Made by a program: the position numbers and the translations under genes. Shown one piece after another: positions 11,513-22,996 of a DNA stretch of 64,000 nt. The first letter of the stretch is position 1. Every line of letters starts with the position of its first letter. The stretch covers positions 558,001-622,000 of the forward strand of contig KE546984.1 of assembly GCA_000442125.1 (NCBI GenBank), given 5' to 3'. The notes beneath the pieces are model-generated. The model saw only the letters and a program-made list of their open reading frames with translations. It was not told the origin of the DNA and did no database searches. This DNA comes from Opeltia flavorubescens. Its lineage: Eukaryota > Ascomycota > Lecanoromycetes > Teloschistales > Teloschistaceae.

Positions 11513-12646
11513 ATGAAACTCCGGGAGCGTATTCGGCGCTTCCGGCACCGTTCAAGAGAAACTCCTGTTCATATATCTACAGACCCTCCGTCGCTACAGC
11601 TCAATGGCCTCAACGGATTATTCCAGACAAATATGGGCTTGAACAGTCTCGGCACCTATACGCTAGACCCTGTGCCTCCTTCATCGCATCAGAACGGGAT
11701 TGACGGTCCCCGAGACGTGACCCATGCCATGGCCCCTACACATGACGCGTCCTCGAGACCTTCACTTGCTAGCTCTCGCCGTTTTCAGTCTCAGCCTCTC
11801 TCGGGTGCAACCACCGAGCCTTTGTCACCCGTCGCCGCATCTACGACTTTTGGGACCCCGACTAGTGACCAACAAGACTCGCCATGGTCGTCAGCTGTAG
11901 GGCGTGCAACGACAGGCAAATCTGGCCGGGTTATCGAGCGACTGATGGCGGATAATGACCGCTTACGGCGAGATAAGAATCTGGTTGAAGTCCGGCTGGA
12001 AGAAGAGGCGAAGAGAAGCGATTCTGCGAGGAGTGCCATGGAGGGCCTTCGCTCTACGAACGAGAACCTTACATCGATCCATGATACGGACAAGATTCTG
12101 CTCGGCAAGAGAGAGAGAAAGCTGGAAGAGACGAAATCAGAGCTTGAAGCCGAAAGGCAGAGGCGAGAAAAGGCGGAGACCGAGACCAGGGAGACACGCA
12201 GAGAGCGAGATGAGGCCGTAGAGGGCTTGAAGAAAGAACTGCTCGCATCCCGGGAGCAAGCATTACGGGCGACAACGCAATACGACGTGTTATCAAAGTC
12301 ATTCAAAGGTCTCGAAGACAATTACAGTCGGCAAGCGCGCAAGCTCAAGGCGGAAATTAAATCGTTGCAGGATGATCTCGCAGCAGACAAGCAGAAGCTA
12401 GCCGGCATTCACACCGTCATGGAGCATTATCGGAACGAGACCGAACGAGCACAGGATGTGAACACTCGACTGCAACAGGCCTTCGAAGCCTACAAATCTC
12501 AGGCCGAACAAGGAATGAGGAGTATTCGGGAGGAAGCCGAAAGGAACGCTACACTCAATGAACGAACACAGGAGGAGATGAATAAGGTTTTGGGCGAAAT
12601 GAAATACGTCATCAATGTCAAACAGAGCGTCAAGGGCTCGGAGTGA
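11513..12646 (+). CDS. She3-like coiled-coil protein (SWI5-dependent HO expression protein 3 family)
   Basis: This is a single-exon product of 377 residues. Residues 1-140 are Ser/Pro-rich and disordered. From GRVIERLMADNDRLRRDK to the C-terminus it is almost unbroken coiled coil, with the family signature LGKRERKLEETKSELEAERQ. Filamentous fungal proteins with this layout are annotated as She3-like. In yeast, She3 links mRNA-She2 to the Myo4 motor and also helps move cortical ER. Without a She2 partner the filamentous role is uncertain. The ATG at 11513 is chosen as the first in frame. An upstream mini-exon (ATG at 11448, intron 11471-11511) would add MEVEFVFR in frame, but its 41-nt intron has a weak branch point. 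Confidence 0.75.
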   Translation: MKLRERIRRFRHRSRETPVHISTDPPSLQLNGLNGLFQTNMGLNSLGTYTLDPVPPSSHQNGIDGPRDVTHAMAPTHDASSRPSLASSRRFQSQPLSGATTEPLSPVAASTTFGTPTSDQQDSPWSSAVGRATTGKSGRVIERLMADNDRLRRDKNLVEVRLEEEAKRSDSARSAMEGLRSTNENLTSIHDTDKILLGKRERKLEETKSELEAERQRREKAETETRETRRERDEAVEGLKKELLASREQALRATTQYDVLSKSFKGLEDNYSRQARKLKAEIKSLQDDLAADKQKLAGIHTVMEHYRNETERAQDVNTRLQQAFEAYKSQAEQGMRSIREEAERNATLNERTQEEMNKVLGEMKYVINVKQSVKGSE

Positions 12647-13463
12647 CTGAACTATGGTATGGCATTCAAACAGTGTTTTTTCAGAGTACGGACGATGATA
12701 CCCTTCTCGAATCGCTTGCATAGCGCGGAGTTTGCCCAGGGACATGAGGGAAGTAGGGCTTTGCTGGAATCATAGAGGCAGGTGCATTTTGTTTCGATTG
12801 TTACGTTTCACGACGGGATTACTGCTCTTGTATTGATATAGTTGTATTGAGTGGCTCTTGAAGACGGAGCGAGGAAAAGGTCGGCAGCTGGCGTTCCTTA
12901 GAGAATAGGCTCCAAACTCCAAACGGTCACATGGTAACCGCTGCCGATGATGAATACGTGAGGATCGTGTTCGCGCCAGGTAGGTGCTCAGTGTTGAATC
13001 ATGTGATTCTTCATACATGATCCGGATCTTTCTTTTTCTCCGCTGCAAGAAATATGACTTGGGCCCTCATCTGCTGAGAAGCGACACCTGCACCCACGGG
13101 CTTTTGATTTACCTTCTTCCTTCATCCTATACGACATTCATTCAGCTGTGAACATCATAAACATCATTACTAGGGCAGCTCAATAGGCTCTCTTCTGCAT
13201 TCTCCTCATCGCCGACTACCTTGTAGTAAGCATTGTCTTTTACAAGCAGCCAATCTCGAAGTCTCGAATCCATCACAATTTGCAGGGTCTTCACATCGCA
13301 CAAAGTGACGACAACAAACATTCAATTACTGGTCGCTACTGCCGGGCAAGCAAACAAAGCTAATTTAGACCCTACCTTCTTCTACTTCCCAGCAATCCTC
13401 TCCATACTTTATCTTACATACTCTGACCGTAATTCCAGTATGAATGCCTAGCTCATTTTCATC
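12647..13463. other. Intergenic region, no gene recognised
   Basis: I see no exon belonging to a known family. The 200 bases before 13464 are CT-rich, like a fungal promoter and leader. A 72-codon open frame at 13233-13451 ends just before the next gene and may be an upstream ORF in its leader or chance. Confidence 0.4.
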
Positions 13464-16400
13464 ATGTCTATCGTTCGCAGTAACGATACTACCACGGGCG
13501 CTGGAGAGGCTGCTCCTCAAAGTCATGTCTTTGCGTCATTATTTTCATTCAGTGGTGAAGCTGTAAGTGTCTGCACTTGCAATAATAGCTTATTGCTTAT
13601 TGCTTGTTGCTTATTACTTACATCTGTACTAGCAAAAGGAGCTATTAGCTAAGTTGCGTGCGAACACGCCCGCGAATGAGGTCCAGTGGCTTGATGATAA
13701 GGTAAGTTTTCAAAATTTGCAGCCTAGGTAATTCATATTGACATAGGATTCTAGCACTTATCCATTCTAAGCGACAATGAAGCCACCATAATGGCCCTTT
13801 TTGACCTGTACGCTGAGTACATCAACACGAATAGCACTAGAGTGCAAGAACCATATGAGGTTCAAATGCTAGAGCGGCCCACTGGAACTCATGTGAGGAC
13901 ACGTAAAAGCCAGATCTCGAGCTACGATGAGGCCTTCAATTGCGAGGATCTTGACCAGGAATCGCTTCTTCCAATGCTCGATTCCCACGAATCGGTATCG
14001 AAGGTATGGCGTTTCGAAAGCCGACAAGCAAGGCAGCTTAAGAAATGCCTTTCTAATCCCTCCGTGATTGAGGGCATTTGCAATTCAACTAGCTGCCGAC
14101 TGGTGCTAGCGGAGGAGGTCAATGCGATCACTGTGAAAGGTGACAACGACCAAGATCTTGACAAAGTGACAAGTGAACTTGATAAGCTTGCCAAGTCAAT
14201 TGTAAGTCCTAACACCTCGTTGATTTGGAGTCAAGAGACTGACCCTTCAAGTCTGTTCTCGATGAAACGCCCAAAGTCTTTCATTTTTTCACTTCGGAAG
14301 CCGAGATGGATGCTTCACTTCAAATCCAATGGCAAGATGAATCAAATGACAGGATGTACGCGGCACTGCCGCTCAGTTATAATCTTCCTCCAGAACGACC
14401 CAAAGTTGGCATCATCACCATGCTTAAGAAGGGGAGACGCCTTATGACTCAATCTAAAACGATGATCGCGTCGTCCAGTCCAGATTTTTGGCGAGCCACA
14501 CCGGTTACTCCGCATGGCAATCAAAGCATTAACTTCCCGGGTTGTGAGCCAAAGGAGCCATGCACACCGGATGTGATCGAATCTCGTCAACCAGAACCTT
14601 CCTGCAATGGAATGTCTAAGGCTGATCTCACTTCTGGCTTTGTTGAGCAATGGGTTGAACAGACTTCTGACGCTAAAAATGATCCATTCGAGCCTACAAA
14701 TGACTCGGAAACCCCAATCGATACAAGAAATACTGAACCAAACACTATAAAGCCCGTTGACGCAAAGAACATCGGACCTCAGCTCGGGAAAAAGCGGCAC
14801 GGAAGAACTCGGAGAGTGCCAGGTGGGCATGACAGCGAGAGCCCCAGCGTGCGTGACACCACTGAACTTGTTCTTATCCCGGTCGACGAAGCGCCCGAGC
14901 CTATTGTGCCGGCAATGATGTGTCCACCAGAGCTGGTGAAGACATCGGCGCTTGCGAGTTTACAGGAATTGATCGGCATTTCAGTCAGCGAAGATCCTGC
15001 ACCATTAGCAATAGCTCTCGGCTCAAGTTCCGGAACACGCTCGCACGGTGCCAGTCGAAAATCGACACCGTTAGAGGTGCGATCAGGGACGCCTTCCACC
15101 CATGTCTCAGCGACTCCGAAGGATATCCTTGACGGGCCAGAACAGCCAATATCTTACCCGGTACTCACTCAAGCACCTTCAATACGTAGCCCTGTCATGC
15201 CACCCACCTCCGTGCAAGCTTCTAATGCCTCCAAAGTTCAGTCAAATAGCGATATGCCGGTATGGCTGAAACAAAACCCCACTGCTAGAGCGTCAACGGA
15301 GAAGAAAGGCGCGCGTCTTATTGCTCCTGATGAGGAGAACAATGTATCTAAGCCTCAATCGTCTTACCTTGAGGCTGCGAAACGCGGCGCTGTAAGATCT
15401 AGAGGCTTACAGCGAGGAAGAGCTGGTCCACGTGGCAGAGTGTGCAAAGCCCTGGCTCCATCGTGTAGTGAACGAGTTCAATCGGGTTCTGAAGTTGAAT
15501 CACGCCAGATTTTTCATACGATGCATCAGAAGATGGCAAAGCCATTCATCAGTCAGGCCTATCTGGTCAAGGAAACCGAATCGGCTACAGCGCAAATACT
15601 GCAGTCAGTCAGGGCTTTCAAGGGTGTAGTCAAATTTGAGGTACAGATTGGTCGGATACTTGTGAAGGATGAAGGCAATGCTATTGGACGAACGTTCTCC
15701 TTTGGGGAGTGGTCTACGGTGTTCGCTTCCCAAGCCGAGAATAAGGTCGAGACGCTATTCACTCATATGTGAGAACTTCTTCTAACCTCTGATTTCGTAC
15801 AAGCATTCTAAGACTTTATCTAGGCTTCCCGTCTCCGACACCCAAATGCAATACTTGATAAATTTAAGGCAATCCAATGGGCGACGAATCTTCGGCGATA
15901 CCCCTTTTGATAGCACACTTAGGTACCGTTTCATGTGTAGAACAAGATCGGGAGATGAAGAGTAAGTAACGTTGTATTCATCTTATGCAGCTGAAATACC
16001 TAGCTAACGATTGCGTCTCAGCATCATCCTTGAAGTTAGTGAAGACGGTCATGTTAAAGTCTTAGGCAATCCGCACCTGGTAGGAGCAATTAACTGGCAC
16101 TTTCCCAAGCGGCAATGGGACGCCCGTCTTGCTGTTGAGGCTATAGAACCAACTCGGGACTACGAAGAGTCTGTCAAAACCGTTGCCAATACGCTTTCAA
16201 TTATTCCGAGCGCCGAACAAAGAACGGCTAGGGTCTTCGCTGAGATCGGAAATTCGGACTTGATCTTCAAATCGGCGAGTCTCGTTCGGGGTTTCAAGAT
16301 CAATTGCCTATTGAATTCTGATATCATTTTGTCATGTTCAGAGATTCAGGATCTCGGTCCAGCGAAAGAGCGCAACCGGTATTACAACTCTCATAGGGAC

Positions 16401-16685
16401 GTAGGAACAGCTAAGAAGAATTGTGACCTCTGGTGGGAGGTCCGACTCTGCTCGACCAGAGTGGATGACCATCTCCGACAGAACCGAGAGATACGTCTTG
16501 GTGATCAGGCTGGGTGGAGAGCGGAGGATATAACACAGTCAGGCGTCATACAGCAGCTCTATGATCTAGCGAGCGAGATTATCACCCAGATGGATGGAAC
16601 CGGAGCGACCAAGAAGCCAGTCAAGACGCCGTCCATGAACCAGGATGACACAAAGGATACAGGTGCTCAGTCAATTTTCTGGTGA
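13464..16685 (+). CDS. Large uncharacterised fungal protein with KH-like segment
   Basis: Six exons keep frame: 13464-13562, 13633-13701, 13755-14201, 14252-15768, 15824-15961 and 16022-16685, for about 977 residues. The N-terminal part is predicted globular and includes a stretch (IEGICNSTSCRLVLAEEVNA, then ITVKGDNDQDLDKVTSELDK) whose strand-helix pattern recalls a KH or KH-like RNA-binding fold. The middle (about residues 300-580) is Ser/Thr/Pro-rich and disordered. The C-terminal 250 residues are globular again, with conserved-looking AINWHFPKRQWDARLAVE. Globular ends with a disordered middle are seen in unnamed Pezizomycotina proteins. I cannot name a function, and RNA binding is only a guess from the fold pattern. 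The acceptor at 13753-13754 is preferred over an earlier AG because the latter runs into a stop. Confidence 0.7.
13588..13620 (+). repeat. Short imperfect TTGCTTA tandem repeat inside an intron
   Basis: About four imperfect copies of a 7-base unit (GCTTATT/TTGCTTA) lie within the first intron of the KH-like gene. The copies differ by one or two bases. It is a minor microsatellite-like tract with no evident function. Confidence 0.6.
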
Positions 16686-17052
16686 GCTGGGCTAAGCTTA
16701 GCAAGCGGTCCCTATCACACAATGTATCAAGATCAACAGAAGTGGCTTTCACATCTCGATGCTAGAGATCAATTCGTGCAACGAGAGTTTGCAAGGCTGT
16801 TATCCATCATGAGAGAGACCGACTACTAGGACCAATATTTAGATGCTAGAAATGAATCATTGATAGAACAGAAGGAGATTCTGCATGAATTTGCTGTATG
16901 GCACATGCAATTGAACATTAAATCCTGAGTCTTAAACTGTAGATTTTCCCATGGCTCTCCAAGTGACATTCCCTTCAACATACCTCACCAGGCTCATCCA
17001 TACACAATGACAGCGCTACAACGTCCCGTGCTTCCTAGAACGCTCGTTCGGT
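16686..17052. other. Intergenic region before RAD17
   Basis: No gene is seen. This holds the 3' end of the KH-like gene and the promoter of RAD17. Confidence 0.4.
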
Positions 17053-19705
17053 ATGGCGCCCCCGCCAACCAAGCGACGAAGGAAGTTGGTTGTTCTAAGC
17101 TCAGAGGACGAAGAGGACTCGAAGTTTTCAAATCATCAGGACACTGCATCTATTCATCAACAAGAGAAGAGCACTCATACTCAAGCAGTACCTACGCGCC
17201 TTCGCTCACAGCATGGAATTGCTTCCAAGGCTGCAAAAGTTCTCACGAAGGAATCAAGTCCATCCCTCTCGCCGAAGAAACCTACAACGAAGCGGAGCAC
17301 TGGCCGCAAAGACGCTAGGAATACGTCTCTAGACACATACTTTGGAGCAGATGACGATTCACGGATCACTAGCAAATCTACGACGCGAACTTCAAAAGTT
17401 CGGATAGCAAGTGAAGAGGCGGATTACATCGAGGATGACTCTCTCGATGACGAGTTACGCAAATTCTCTGTCACTCGCAAGTACGAGCAAGAATATGAAA
17501 GGCTAACACCAGCTCCATCCCAGCGTCCGGCAGGGAGATTTCCGTCAAGTAGACTACCTACAGGCAGTCAAGTATTCCGAAAAGAGAGAAACGACGTCCA
17601 AGATTTCGAGAAGGGCCCAAAAGCAGCAGAGTTGAGGTACGATGACACACGACCGTGGGCTGACCGCTACGGTCCCACGTCTCTCGAAGAGCTAGTGGTC
17701 CATAAGAAAAAGGTGGCAGACGTTCGGGGGTGGCTGGAAGGTGTATACTATGGTCGCTCAACAAAGGTACGCGCCAGCTTCTTCCTGAAGAAAGGCCAGC
17801 GTTCTAATATGGACGAAGAGGCTCCTAGTCCTGAAAGGGCCTTCAGGAGTAGGGAAGACTGCGACCATCTCTATCCTTGCCAGAGCTATGGACTTAGATG
17901 TACTGGATTGGAAGAATCCGACCGTGTCCGACTTTGCTTCCGGAAACTATCTTTCCATATCGACCCAATTTGACGAATTCCTGGAGCGAAGTGGCAAGTT
18001 CAGTAGCCTTCAAATCGCTGGAAACGAATACGTAGATCCTTCGCGTCAATCACCTTCGCCGACGCAGGGTGATCTACAAGGTAGGAAGAAGCTCATCTTG
18101 GTGGAAGAATTTCCCAACATATCGACAAGCGATACGACCTCACTACAATCGTTCAGGGCATCGATTCGTCGATATCTGATAGCTGATCAGGCCCTTAAGC
18201 ATGGCTCAGTGACGGAGGAAAAGGGCACTCGAGATACGGCCATGCCGCTTGTGATGATAGTCACGGAAAGCCAGTTGGACGGCATTACAACTTCAATGGA
18301 CAGCTTCACGGCTCATCGTCTCCTTGGAGCAGATATTCTCAACGACCCAAACACGGATGTCATTGAATTCAACCCTGTTGCACCTACATACATCACAAGG
18401 GCTCTGGAAATGATCATTCAGAAGGAAGCGAGAGATTCCGGTAAACGAAGGGCGCTTGGCCTGTCGGTCATCAAACGACTAAGTGAAGTTGGTGATGTCC
18501 GCAATGCAATTGGATCTCTGGAGTTTTTGTGCCTCAAGAACCAAGATGGCGAAGAGGACGGCAGCAAACTTGCCATCAGCAGAAGAAAAGGGGCCAAGAA
18601 CGCAGCTGGGTTGACAAAAAGGGAGGAAGAATCATTGAGACTAGTCTCTCAACGCGAGGCAAGCCTGGGTCTGTTCCACGCTGTTGGGAAGGTGGTTTAC
18701 AACAAACGTGATGGAAAATGCAAGGGCCAATCTTCACTCGATCCTCCAACGCAACCTCCAGACCATCTACCACAGCATGTACGACTCAAACCACCAGACG
18801 TCTCAGCCGACGATCTGATCAACGAAACCGGCACTGATACTCAAACTTTTGTTGCAGCTCTACAGGAAAATTATGTGACTTCTTGCGCAGGCGATGCTTT
18901 CACTGATACCCTGAACGCGTGTATAGAATATTTGTCAGATACGGATATTTTGATTTCCGAGAGGGGTGGGAGGTATAGAAGTAATGCTAATTTTCAAGGT
19001 GCGGCTATGGATTCTTTACGGCAGGATGAGATTGCCTTTCAGGTCGCTGTCCGGGGTTTATTGTTTTCACTACCGTATCCTGTCAAGAGAGCTGCGTTGC
19101 CGCCTGGAGTGGCCGGAAGGAACGGAGGAAAAGGGGATGCGTTTAAGATGTTCTATCCAACTTCAATGCGGCTCGGAAAGCAGGCGCAGGAGACAGAAGA
19201 GTTGGTCGAGCGATACATGAGGAAGCAAGATTTGGGTGGTTCCTCAACGGATAGCTTCGGCGGCGGTTATGGGGCTAGGACAGGAGACGAAGTAGTCTCT
19301 TGGGCTCAACGGACAGCACCGCAGCAATCTGGACAGGACGATTTAAGTAGGAGTGGAACTTGTGTTATCCCGTCGAAAGACGCAATGGTGCTGGAAACGT
19401 TACCTTATGCAGCTTTGATCGAGCACCATCGACCAGGCTCGATGTTCGTGGAAGAACTCAGGAAGATCACCAGCTTCGCGGGGAATACTCAGCTAATAAG
19501 TGAAGAATCTCCAGATGAGATGAATACGAAGCGTTCACCGAGTGGAAGGAAATCAGAGCGTCCCTCAATGAAGCTCGTACCGCATGCTAAAACTGTAAAA
19601 CCGCGGGAGTCAGCGACGCAAGCAGATGGCAGCTCGCAGTCTTTGATGGGTATTGAGCCAGATGTTAGCCATTTGTATTTAAGTGACGACGATATAGAGG
19701 ATTAG
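17053..19705 (+). CDS. RAD17: Checkpoint clamp loader subunit Rad17 (yeast Rad24)
   Basis: Two exons (17053-17766, 17819-19705) encode 866 residues. The N-terminus is basic and disordered (PPPTKRRRKLVVLSSEDEED). The Rad17 signature RPWADRYGPTSLEELVVHKK precedes an AAA+ ATPase core. Removing the 52-nt intron creates the Walker A motif GPSGVGKT at residues 245-252, and KLILVEEFPN serves as the Walker B-like element. The rest matches the Rad17 lid and collar region, and the acidic tail is HLYLSDDDIED. With Rfc2-5 it loads the 9-1-1 clamp on damaged DNA to activate Mec1/ATR signalling. Without the splice the Walker A frame is lost, so the intron is well supported. Confidence 0.94.
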
Positions 19706-19948
19706 TGTATTAAGGGGCAAAGACGCTGCTATTTTCATTCTGGCTTTTGTGATCTTTTTGTACAGAAAGACTATACTAGATGATTCATCGAGAAAATGTA
19801 TAACCATTTAATACAGCTTAGCTTGTTTTCGAATATGAATCTGATGTCCTTCTACCTCACTCTGTAAATGCTAATATTATACAACTGAAACCAATCATCA
19901 TGATTACTAACCATTCCCATCCCAACTTCGCCCAGCCATCACCTCCAC

Positions 19949-21296
19949 TCAATCACCTCTCACCCATTCACCACTCTCCCCCTTCTCAATCAACCCAACC
20001 AACCTCTCCGCCACCCCCCTCGCAAAACCTCCATCATTAACATGCCTGCTATCCCTCAAAACCTTCACCCCTAATCCCCTCAACCCCTCCTCTACACTCT
20101 CAAAAAGCACCTCATCCGCCCCCTTATCCTCATACACCCCCCCCTTAACATCAATGGCACTTAATCCCCCCTCCGGGATAACCACCTCCACCACCTCCGG
20201 CCTCGCACAATATCCCCTCAACTTCTTCGCTAAAAGCTCACTTATCCGCCTACACTCCTCCAAATTCGTCCTCACGAGCGTGACAGATGAATTATGGATG
20301 TAGATATTCCTCTTCTTCCTCCCACTTCATCATCATCATCAGTGAATTTCTGCGGTAGTGTATCCCGAGGCCCAAAGTTCACGATATCACATGCCCCCAA
20401 GCTAACCACCTGGGGGATCCCGGCTTTCGCCGCGGACGATCTCGTCGGCGATCTCCGAGGTTGTGAGATCGATTACTGCGTCTAGGCCTGGGGGGTTGGT
20501 GGAGGAGGAGATGAGGCGTTCCATTGCGAGACCGCCGTGGCCGGTGGCGTGGAAGGTGAAGATTCCGTATTCGATTTTGGATTGGCTGGAAAGTGATGAT
20601 GAAGAGGAGGTTGCTGGGTGGTGGCGGATGGTATCCGCGCAGGGGGTTGTGACGCCGAACATGGTTATGCCTATTCTCTTCTTTTTCTTTTTCTTCTGTT
20701 CCGTAAGGAGCTGGAGGCGAATCTCGCGATATCTGTTTGTTGGGATATTATTTACGCTTCTGATACGCCCGCGCCATACCGACAATGGCACCCGCTGCGT
20801 TGCCCAAAACGGAGTCAAGGATACTGTTCGAGCCAGCAATGTCCACGATACTGTACATGAGGGTTATATCGGTCTCGCCGACGAATGGTGCAGTATCGTC
20901 ACTTGTAACTGTAGAGACGATGAGCTTTGGGATCTAGAAGGGAAGGCCGCAACGCATGGCTGCTGAAGTGAGCGAGGTACCTCCTGAGCCGCCGATGGCG
21001 ACGACGCCGTGAATAGAGCTTGTGGAATGGAGATCTTGTAAGCAAGCTGTTGCACAGTCGGTCATGATGTATATGACTTTAGACCGATGGAGGGTCGAGA
21101 GGCTCGATGGGAAAGAAGACCGATATTTTTCAAGGAGCACGTTTTGGGGAATCGAGATTGCCTCATGGGAGACTGGAATCCTGCCGACATCGATGAGAAC
21201 GATAGACGAGTCTCCGGCATGCGAAATTATTTGGGAGCGGAGATAGAGAATTTCAACGAGTTTGGTGTCACAAGTACCGAGGACGACTATGGACAA
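19949..21296 (-). pseudogene. Decayed UPF0261 (Tm-1-like N-terminal half) gene
   Basis: The minus strand encodes family-typical segments in order: VVLGTCDTKLVEILYLRSQI, GVVAIGGSGGTSLTSAAMR, IPKLIVSTVTSDDTAPFVGE, GNAAGAIVGMARAY, RIGITMFGVTTPCADTI, AGIPQVVSLGACDIVNFGPR and VVIPEGGLSAIDVKGG. They do not form one reading frame. There is no in-frame ATG at the start (the frame opens with TTG after a stop). A TAG follows GLPF at 20936-20934. The frame changes near 20745-20762, near 20420-20440 with residues apparently missing, and near 20305-20330. I tried GT-AG introns at each break and none restores frame at a plausible length. UPF0261 proteins are ATP-binding homologues of the N-terminal half of tomato Tm-1. 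Its head-to-head partner is also broken. Confidence 0.8.
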
Positions 21297-21741
21297 CGGA
21301 GAAGTGGTGGTATCTGATCATGCCATCATTGAGACGAGATGAATTCTTGCCGCCGGAGATCTATTACACAGAAAAGGAAAGCAGTCAATCACTAGACTCA
21401 CGAAAGAATTGGACGAGCTTTGTCAAGAATACGCTTCTGGGATTTGGGTACGAAAAGAACCGAGCTCACGGGAACATGTATAGCTCGGCAGACATTAATC
21501 TATGGGCCAGAACTTACGGATGAGTGACGGGGAAGATGTATGATGGATCGTGGATCCCTATCCAAGAGATATTGAAGAAGCTATACACCCAGCATGGGAT
21601 TTACTGTTCTCGTCTAGAAACCTCACCTTCAAGATAAATGGGGGAGGATATCCTCAGTGTGACTGACGCAGATCGACTTTAGGATGCTTCAACATCACGT
21701 ATATCTGGACCCTCGACCTATCTTTTCTCCTTCTCCTCAAC
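21297..21741. promoter_or_regulatory. Shared 5' region of the decayed Tm-1-like pair
   Basis: This 445-base gap lies between the divergent 5' ends of the UPF0261 and TIM-barrel genes, so a bidirectional promoter once lay here. A 67-codon open frame on the + strand has no recognised family. Confidence 0.4.
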
Positions 21742-22719
21742 ATGTCAGGGCGAATGACGCGGCACGATGTCTTGCAAGGACTCCGGAAGACGGTAGACAG
21801 AGGTGAAATCCTGGTGGGTGCTGGAGCCGGTCCGCCTCTCTGCCTGAGAGGAAGTCACTGACCTATTCTTGGGGGTTGCTGACTGCCTGGCACAGGTATT
21901 GGCCTATCTGCGAAATGTCTCGAGGATGGTGGAGCAGACCTCATTCTCATATACAACTCTGGTCGTTTCCGTATGGCTGGTAGAGGACCTCTGGCTGGCA
22001 TGCTTCCTTACAGTGATGCAAATGCAGTCGTCGTGGATATGGTAAGTCCTTCACCGGTTTTGCCTCGTCCAAACCGTACATTATTGGATGTGAAGGACTC
22101 TTCGGTCCTATAGGCAAGTGAAATCCTACCTATAGTCAAAAACACGCCTGTTCTGGCCGGAGTCTGTGGCACCGAACCCTTTTCGTTCCATCGACGCCTT
22201 CCTCAAGCAGTTGAAGGACCTTGATTTTGAGGCGTTCAGAACTTCCCCACCGTAGGCCTGATCGATGGCAAGTTCCGCCAGAACCTTGAAGAAACGGATA
22301 TAGGCTATGAACTGGAAGTAGACATGATCGAGGCAGCACGCGAATTGGACATGGTCACAACACCGTACGTATTCAACGTCGACGAGGCGGAGAGGATGAC
22401 GAAGGCTGGAGCGGACATTGTGGTGGCACACATGGGATTGACCACGTCCGGTCTGATTGGAGCATCCACCGCTCCTTCCTCGGATGATTGTATCAAGAGT
22501 ATTCAAAACATTCGCGACGCCGTCCACCGAATCAATCCCGAGGTCATCGTTCTCTGTCACGACGGGCCAATTGCAGAGCCAGAAGACGCTCGCTACGTTC
22601 TGGAACGAACAAAGAGAGTCCACGGGGTTTTTGGCGCGAGTTCAATCGAGCGGTTGCCGGTTGAGAAAGCAATTGTAGGGATTACCAAATCATTCAAAAG
22701 TCTGGGCCGCGCATCGTGA
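21742..22719 (+). pseudogene. Decayed TIM-barrel enzyme gene (Tm-1-like C-terminal half)
   Basis: Three exons can be traced: 21742-21829, 21896-22041 and 22114 onward. The start is MSGRMTRHDVLQGLRKTVDR, followed after a good GT-AG intron by [20 protein letters not shown]-like text ([12 protein letters not shown] in full frame) and then NTPVLAGVCGTEPF. The frame shifts near 22181-22190, continues as IDAFLKQLKDL, shifts again near 22224-22235, then runs clean as VQNFPTVGLIDGKFRQNLEE and on through AGADIVVAHMGLTTSGLIGA to the stop. No intron fits either break. Intact fungal homologues are about 285 residues, PEP/pyruvate-type TIM barrels fused to UPF0261 in plants. The breaks lie at short T runs, so base-calling error must be considered, but the neighbour has independent breaks too. 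Confidence 0.75.
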
Positions 22720-22996
22720 TTCTATCATATACCCGTGTTATACCAGCTGGAAAGCGCCGAAGAATTTTGCAGTCGTATTGGATTGGCTCCTTCTTGATCA
22801 TTGTTCAGTCCGTAAAGATGAGCCAACGCTCTTTTGATACACTCTTCTCTATTCGTGGTCTTGTGCTCTCTGTCCCACCCGTCCGATCGCTCCGTTTCTT
22901 ACTTCGAGAGGCTTTTCGAAACCCCACGTTTTGCTCATAGACCTTTTCTTGAGTAGAAGACGAGGCAGTAGCACCATGGTAGAATGCATTGAAGAC

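Noticed and set aside
11380-11703. A 107-codon frame overlapping the She3-like start
   Set aside because: It overlaps the She3-like frame in another phase and lacks any family resemblance; the coiled-coil frame is the real one.
17341-17360. SLDTYF in Rad17 as a PCNA-interacting box
   Set aside because: The first position is Asn rather than Gln and Rad17 works with 9-1-1 rather than PCNA, so the resemblance is too weak to report.
20402-20839. A 145-codon minus-strand frame with a lysine run as a separate gene
   Set aside because: Its second half is the middle of the decayed UPF0261 gene (RIGITMFGVTTPCADTI), and its first part is an out-of-frame reading of the same gene.
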